A DNA stretch of 64,000 nt, from positions 1 to 64,000 of the forward strand of contig NZ_JASJOU010000026.1 of the NCBI RefSeq assembly GCF_030068605.1. Reading direction: 5' to 3'. The position numbers and the translations under genes are program-made. This DNA is from Xanthocytophaga agilis (GTDB taxonomy: Bacteria > Bacteroidota > Bacteroidia > Cytophagales > 172606-1). Positions 63,143-64,000 of this stretch are shown in pieces; position 1 is the first letter of the stretch, and every line of letters starts with the position of its first letter. A model generated the notes under the pieces. The model did not search any database. It was not told the origin of the DNA and saw nothing but the letters and a program-made list of their open reading frames with translations.

Positions 63143-63928
63143 ATGCGATCCTTTTCATTTTATTTCCTTACTGTTCTATCAATTATATTTTATCTGAGTA
63201 GTTGTAAGCAGTCAGTTTCTGATCAAACGACTTCTCTTGGGGATTCTACCAATCATGTATCTGAATTGTTTAGTGGACACTGGATTATTAAAGACTATAT
63301 GGATCAGTTGTTACAGTCTCATTCTATATCTGGAATTCAAGAAGGTTTGGAAGAAATATATATTAAGCCGGAAACTGATTCGATTTATTTTACCAATGGA
63401 TTTGAAGAAGTAGGCTTTGGCTTTAAAAAATTAAATGATACAACATTACAAGTGGAGAAGTTTAACCAGGATTCTCTAACTAATTTTGTTCTTTCTACTC
63501 AAGGACATGTACTAAGTTATAATGATATCAGTGCACAAAAAACAGTCGTTTTCAGTAAGATTGATGCTTCTAAGGGAATGTCTGAATCTGTATTCCTGTA
63601 TCAGCCTATTACCAACCAGCATATTGTAGCTGGAAATTATACATTGACAGAACCTGAGGAAGCTACTGTGGTATTTGAAAAAGATGGCAAGATTATAGGA
63701 TGGAAAGATTATCAGCACTATGAGCTTTGTATTGCCGGTGATTGCCGGAATTTTTTTGATAAACAAGACTTGATCACTTTATCAACCTCTGAAAAAACAG
63801 AAGATTTTCTTTTAGTGCAAGAGAAAGATTCCTATGCTCTATATCAGGTTGTGAATGTAAATAGACCTGATGAAATGCCTTTTTATGAAAAAGGCAAACG
63901 AGTATATCTTTTCCAGAAGAAAGGGTAG
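63143..63928 (+). CDS. Lipoprotein of unknown function
   Basis: 261 residues. The signal has a lipobox (IFYLSSC, Cys21). A Ser/Thr-rich linker is followed by a beta-rich body with ELFSGHWIIKDYMDQLLQ, GLEEIYIKPETDSIYFTNGF and DKQDLITLSTSEKTEDFLLV. The repeated short strands suggest a lipocalin- or barrel-like fold, but no family is certain. It follows the previous lipoprotein by 134 bases. A carboxy-terminal lysine-rich tail (GKRVYLFQKKG) ends the chain. Function unknown; it may share a regulator with its neighbour. Confidence 0.7.
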   Translation: MRSFSFYFLTVLSIIFYLSSCKQSVSDQTTSLGDSTNHVSELFSGHWIIKDYMDQLLQSHSISGIQEGLEEIYIKPETDSIYFTNGFEEVGFGFKKLNDTTLQVEKFNQDSLTNFVLSTQGHVLSYNDISAQKTVVFSKIDASKGMSESVFLYQPITNQHIVAGNYTLTEPEEATVVFEKDGKIIGWKDYQHYELCIAGDCRNFFDKQDLITLSTSEKTEDFLLVQEKDSYALYQVVNVNRPDEMPFYEKGKRVYLFQKKG

Positions 63929-64000
63929 GGAAGTAGAGCGAGTTTAGATTTTTATGTTGTACTTCGTTATTTTACAACTAGTTATCCTATAAATATTATC

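Noticed and set aside
1-64000. tRNA, rRNA, insertion sequence or prophage
   Set aside because: No clover-leaf-like GC-rich segment, transposase or phage gene was seen in the intergenic regions or frames.

Overview
The window is a chromosomal segment of a Bacteroidota bacterium, most likely of the order Cytophagales or a near relative. The evidence is a SusC/SusD pair, a type IX secretion sorting tail, an ASPIC/UnbV lipoprotein, many SpII lipoproteins, AT-rich spacers, and several copies of the Bacteroidota promoter core TAnnTTTG. The species cannot be named from the sequence alone. I see no rRNA, tRNA, CRISPR array, insertion sequence or phage gene.

Layout. 1-152: C-terminal end of a secreted protein. 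357-3506 (minus): ECF sigma factor, anti-sigma factor with HEAT-like repeats, and two DUF4097-type envelope proteins. 4085-6962: a small membrane protein with a BamE-like tail, a seven-repeat SBBP lipoprotein, and an unknown protein. 7114-12288: two MFS transporters flanking a CPA2 cation:proton antiporter. 12456-20645: a two-component system, then a heavy-metal-type RND efflux operon (TolC-like, lipoprotein adaptor, DUF190, CzcA/CusA-like pump), followed by a CorA-type transporter. 21707-24520: three proteins of unknown function. 24712-28084: polysaccharide deacetylase and DoxX facing an AraC regulator and a sugar isomerase-like TIM barrel. 28166-32914: a duplicated relative of the 4085 protein, a DEAD-box helicase, a CocE/S15 hydrolase and a zinc-ribbon protein. 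33038-37618 (minus): GT-C membrane transferase, Fe/2OG dioxygenase, GT2 and a zinc metallopeptidase. 37856-45522: thioredoxin-like protein, UPF0126 channel, SlyD, FabH, an ArnT-like transferase, GT9 and an orphan histidine kinase. 46124-48132: alanine dehydrogenase divergent from an Lrp regulator. 48163-59159 (minus): NagB/PIG-L fusion, SusC, SusD, YdcF and an ASPIC/UnbV lipoprotein. 59356-63928: ROK regulator, cystathionine beta-synthase and two lipoproteins.

How the genes work together. The clearest functional units are the metal efflux module with its own two-component system, the amino-sugar module (ROK regulator opposite a NagB/PIG-L fusion, next to SusCD), and the ald/lrp divergent pair, whose long ald leader carries a terminator-like hairpin. 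Intrinsic terminators are abundant and unusually strong. Several overlap the ends of coding regions or stand directly against the next start codon.

Most promising for something new: the ald leader element; a two-gene family joining 2-TM modules to a BamE-like tail; the bifunctional-looking NagB/PIG-L protein; a PII-like DUF190 protein inside an RND operon; and the GT-C/dioxygenase/GT2 glycan cluster.
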